Assembly: GCF_007713685.1 (NCBI RefSeq)
Contig: NZ_VMRJ01000003.1
Location: forward strand, 124,001 to 188,000
Direction of reading: 5' to 3'
DNA from: Hymenobacter setariae
GTDB lineage: Bacteria; Bacteroidota; Bacteroidia; Cytophagales; Hymenobacteraceae
Length of the DNA: 64,000 bases
Shown: piece by piece, positions 62,716 to 64,000 of the stretch
Layout of the letters: each line of letters begins with the position of its first letter
Position numbering within the stretch: the stretch's first letter is position 1
Program-made: the position numbers and the translations under genes
The notes under the pieces: generated by a model
Database searches by the model: none
What the model was told of the DNA's origin: nothing
What the model saw: only the letters and a program-made list of their open reading frames with translations

Positions 62716-64000
62716 CTAGTGCAGCACGGTATTGTCAAACGTCAGGGTCACGTAATACAATCCCCCCAAGGTCGGCCCAGCCGCATATTGCACGTAGCGC
62801 CGGTTGAAAATATCTGTCGCGCCGAGCTTAATAGTCGTTTTCAAGGTCGGCACACGCAGGTTTACTTGAGCATCTAAAGTATTGAAAGCCGGCACAATGC
62901 CATTAGCTAGTGGGCTTTCCCAGAGGAAGCTGGTTTGCCAGTGGTACACCACGTTGAAGCCTAGGTTACGCACAATTTCACGATTGCCAAAAGAGGCGCT
63001 GCCCGCCCACTTGGGCGTGTTAAAACCGGTCACGAACACGTCCGGTTCGGTGTTCTTGGAAAGAGCGTTGTAATTGACGTTGCCGCCAACGGTGTATTTC
63101 TGGAAGAAGTTGTAGGTCAGGCCTAGGGTCGAGCCGTAGCTGTTGTAGTTCTGGCGCGAGTTGGTATACACGCGATAGCGGTCCTGGCGGGCCGAGCGAT
63201 AGTCAAGCAAGGCCGCCACTGCGGCAGCATCGGTGCCCACGGCCACTTGGTTGTTGCTGCCATCCTTAGGTACGCTCACTTCGACCTGACCTAAGAAGCC
63301 AGAATAGATATTGTAGTAAGCATCGGCATCAATAGATAACCGGTTGTCAAACAATACGCTGCGATAGCCAACTTCAAAGGCATTGATTTGCTCGGGTTGC
63401 TCTACTGCTAAGTTGGCCACTTGTAGGATGCCGCGAATTTCGGGGCGCACGGCCGCCGCGCTCGCGGCCTGGATGGTAGTGAGGCCCGGTGTCGGGTTGG
63501 CCGCCACGTAAGCGTTTACGGCCGTGTTGAAGCGGTCGATGCTAGTGCGGGTGTACGAGTTTTGGAGGTAGTTCAGGCCTTCGTTCACACGGGCCAGACC
63601 GCCCACGCGGCGCACGTTGCCATTATTCACGAACGACAGCGCCTCAAACAGCGATGGGAAACGCCAGCCATTCTGGTACGAGGCGCGGAAATTGTGCTTC
63701 TCGGCCACCGTGTACACGGCGGCTAGGCGCGGGTTGACCTTGGCCGTAAACTCGGGGTTGTAATCCACGCGCACCGAGGCGGTCAGCTTTAGCTTGTCTT
63801 CTAGCAGTAGCTTGGTGCCCTGCGCGAAAGCCCCAAACTTCTTGTAGTACACATAATTGCCGCCGGGCTGATTGCGCTCGGCCAGCGGCAGGCTAAAGTC
63901 TACGAAGTTGTTGCCATCCGGAATAATCTGGTAGATGCGCGCATCGGCACCCACCAGCACGTTCAAGAACTTGATGCGGTCGCCTAGGTTCCACACGGCG
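62716..64000 (-). CDS. TonB-dependent receptor, C-terminal part (cut by window edge)
   Basis: The last 427 codons of an outer-membrane receptor whose start is beyond the right edge. Barrel strands alternate with turns (LLLEDKLKLTASVRVDYNPE, YQNGWRFPSLFEALSF, INAFEVGYRSVLFDNRLSID). The C-terminus is the usual aromatic TonB-receptor end (KLGATDIFNRRYVQYA, YYVTLTFDNTVLH). The substrate is unknown. Position next to sulfite reductase may be chance. No SusC-type CarboxypepD domain can be judged because the N-terminus is missing. Confidence 0.88.
   Translation of the reverse strand, partial: AVWNLGDRIKFLNVLVGADARIYQIIPDGNNFVDFSLPLAERNQPGGNYVYYKKFGAFAQGTKLLLEDKLKLTASVRVDYNPEFTAKVNPRLAAVYTVAEKHNFRASYQNGWRFPSLFEALSFVNNGNVRRVGGLARVNEGLNYLQNSYTRTSIDRFNTAVNAYVAANPTPGLTTIQAASAAAVRPEIRGILQVANLAVEQPEQINAFEVGYRSVLFDNRLSIDADAYYNIYSGFLGQVEVSVPKDGSNNQVAVGTDAAAVAALLDYRSARQDRYRVYTNSRQNYNSYGSTLGLTYNFFQKYTVGGNVNYNALSKNTEPDVFVTGFNTPKWAGSASFGNREIVRNLGFNVVYHWQTSFLWESPLANGIVPAFNTLDAQVNLRVPTLKTTIKLGATDIFNRRYVQYAAGPTLGGLYYVTLTFDNTVLH

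Overview
The window looks like chromosomal DNA of a Hymenobacter-like member of the Bacteroidota (Cytophagales). The evidence is high GC coding, start codons without Shine-Dalgarno sites, TAnnTTTG promoter boxes, a SusC/SusD pair, type IX secretion (T9SS) C-terminal domains, the rpmB-rpmG-DUF4295-ftsY order, an exosortase with a PID-CTERM protein, and DUF5522, MnmD and Tdh types usual in that phylum. No integrase, transposase, phage gene or CRISPR array is visible.

Layout. 1-2.5 kb: the 5' part of mnmD, a thioesterase coupled to a ThiE/TenI-like gene, and a TIM-barrel glycosidase-like protein. 2.5-8.3 kb: a minus-strand thiamin operon, thiS-thiC-thiD-thiE-thiG-thiH, behind a TPP riboswitch. 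8.4-15.2 kb: a TonB-C gene broken by an in-frame stop, rlmN, two envelope proteins of unknown role, a YihY protein, a DUF3891 protein, terC and a decayed stretch. 15.3-19.8 kb: threonine breakdown (tdh and kbl) on either side of a secreted patatin, then an orphan response regulator. 20-40 kb: housekeeping and small genes, including thioesterase, tRNA-Val, transaldolase, a GH3-family acyl-adenylating enzyme, lptB, a vWA chimera, an amino-acid permease, hemB, rocD, rpmB/rpmG/ftsY, a Rieske-like lipoprotein and tRNA-Asn.

40.3-56.7 kb is a beta-mannan utilisation locus. Two GH26 mannanases and a GH5-like enzyme cut the chain. SusC, SusD and a surface lipoprotein bind and import oligosaccharide. 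An SLC5 symporter moves the disaccharide inward, a cellobiose/mannobiose 2-epimerase makes mannosyl-glucose, and a GH130 phosphorylase splits it to mannose-1-phosphate and glucose. An AraC-type regulator sits divergently beside the symporter. Five of these genes carry the same TTCCCACCC word just before their start codons.

56.9-59.4 kb: a miniature exosortase locus (a 56-residue PID-CTERM protein, the exosortase, a partner membrane protein) followed by a T9SS-type protein. 59.4-62.5 kb: a sirohaem-synthase-like domain fused to a TSUP transporter, beside an assimilatory sulfite reductase. The window ends inside a TonB-dependent receptor.

Two genome-scale signals stand out. The palindrome CCTAGG occurs about 115 times by hand count, although CTAG is usually the rarest tetranucleotide in bacteria. 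There are also two families of intergenic inverted repeats, one with six copies and one with three.
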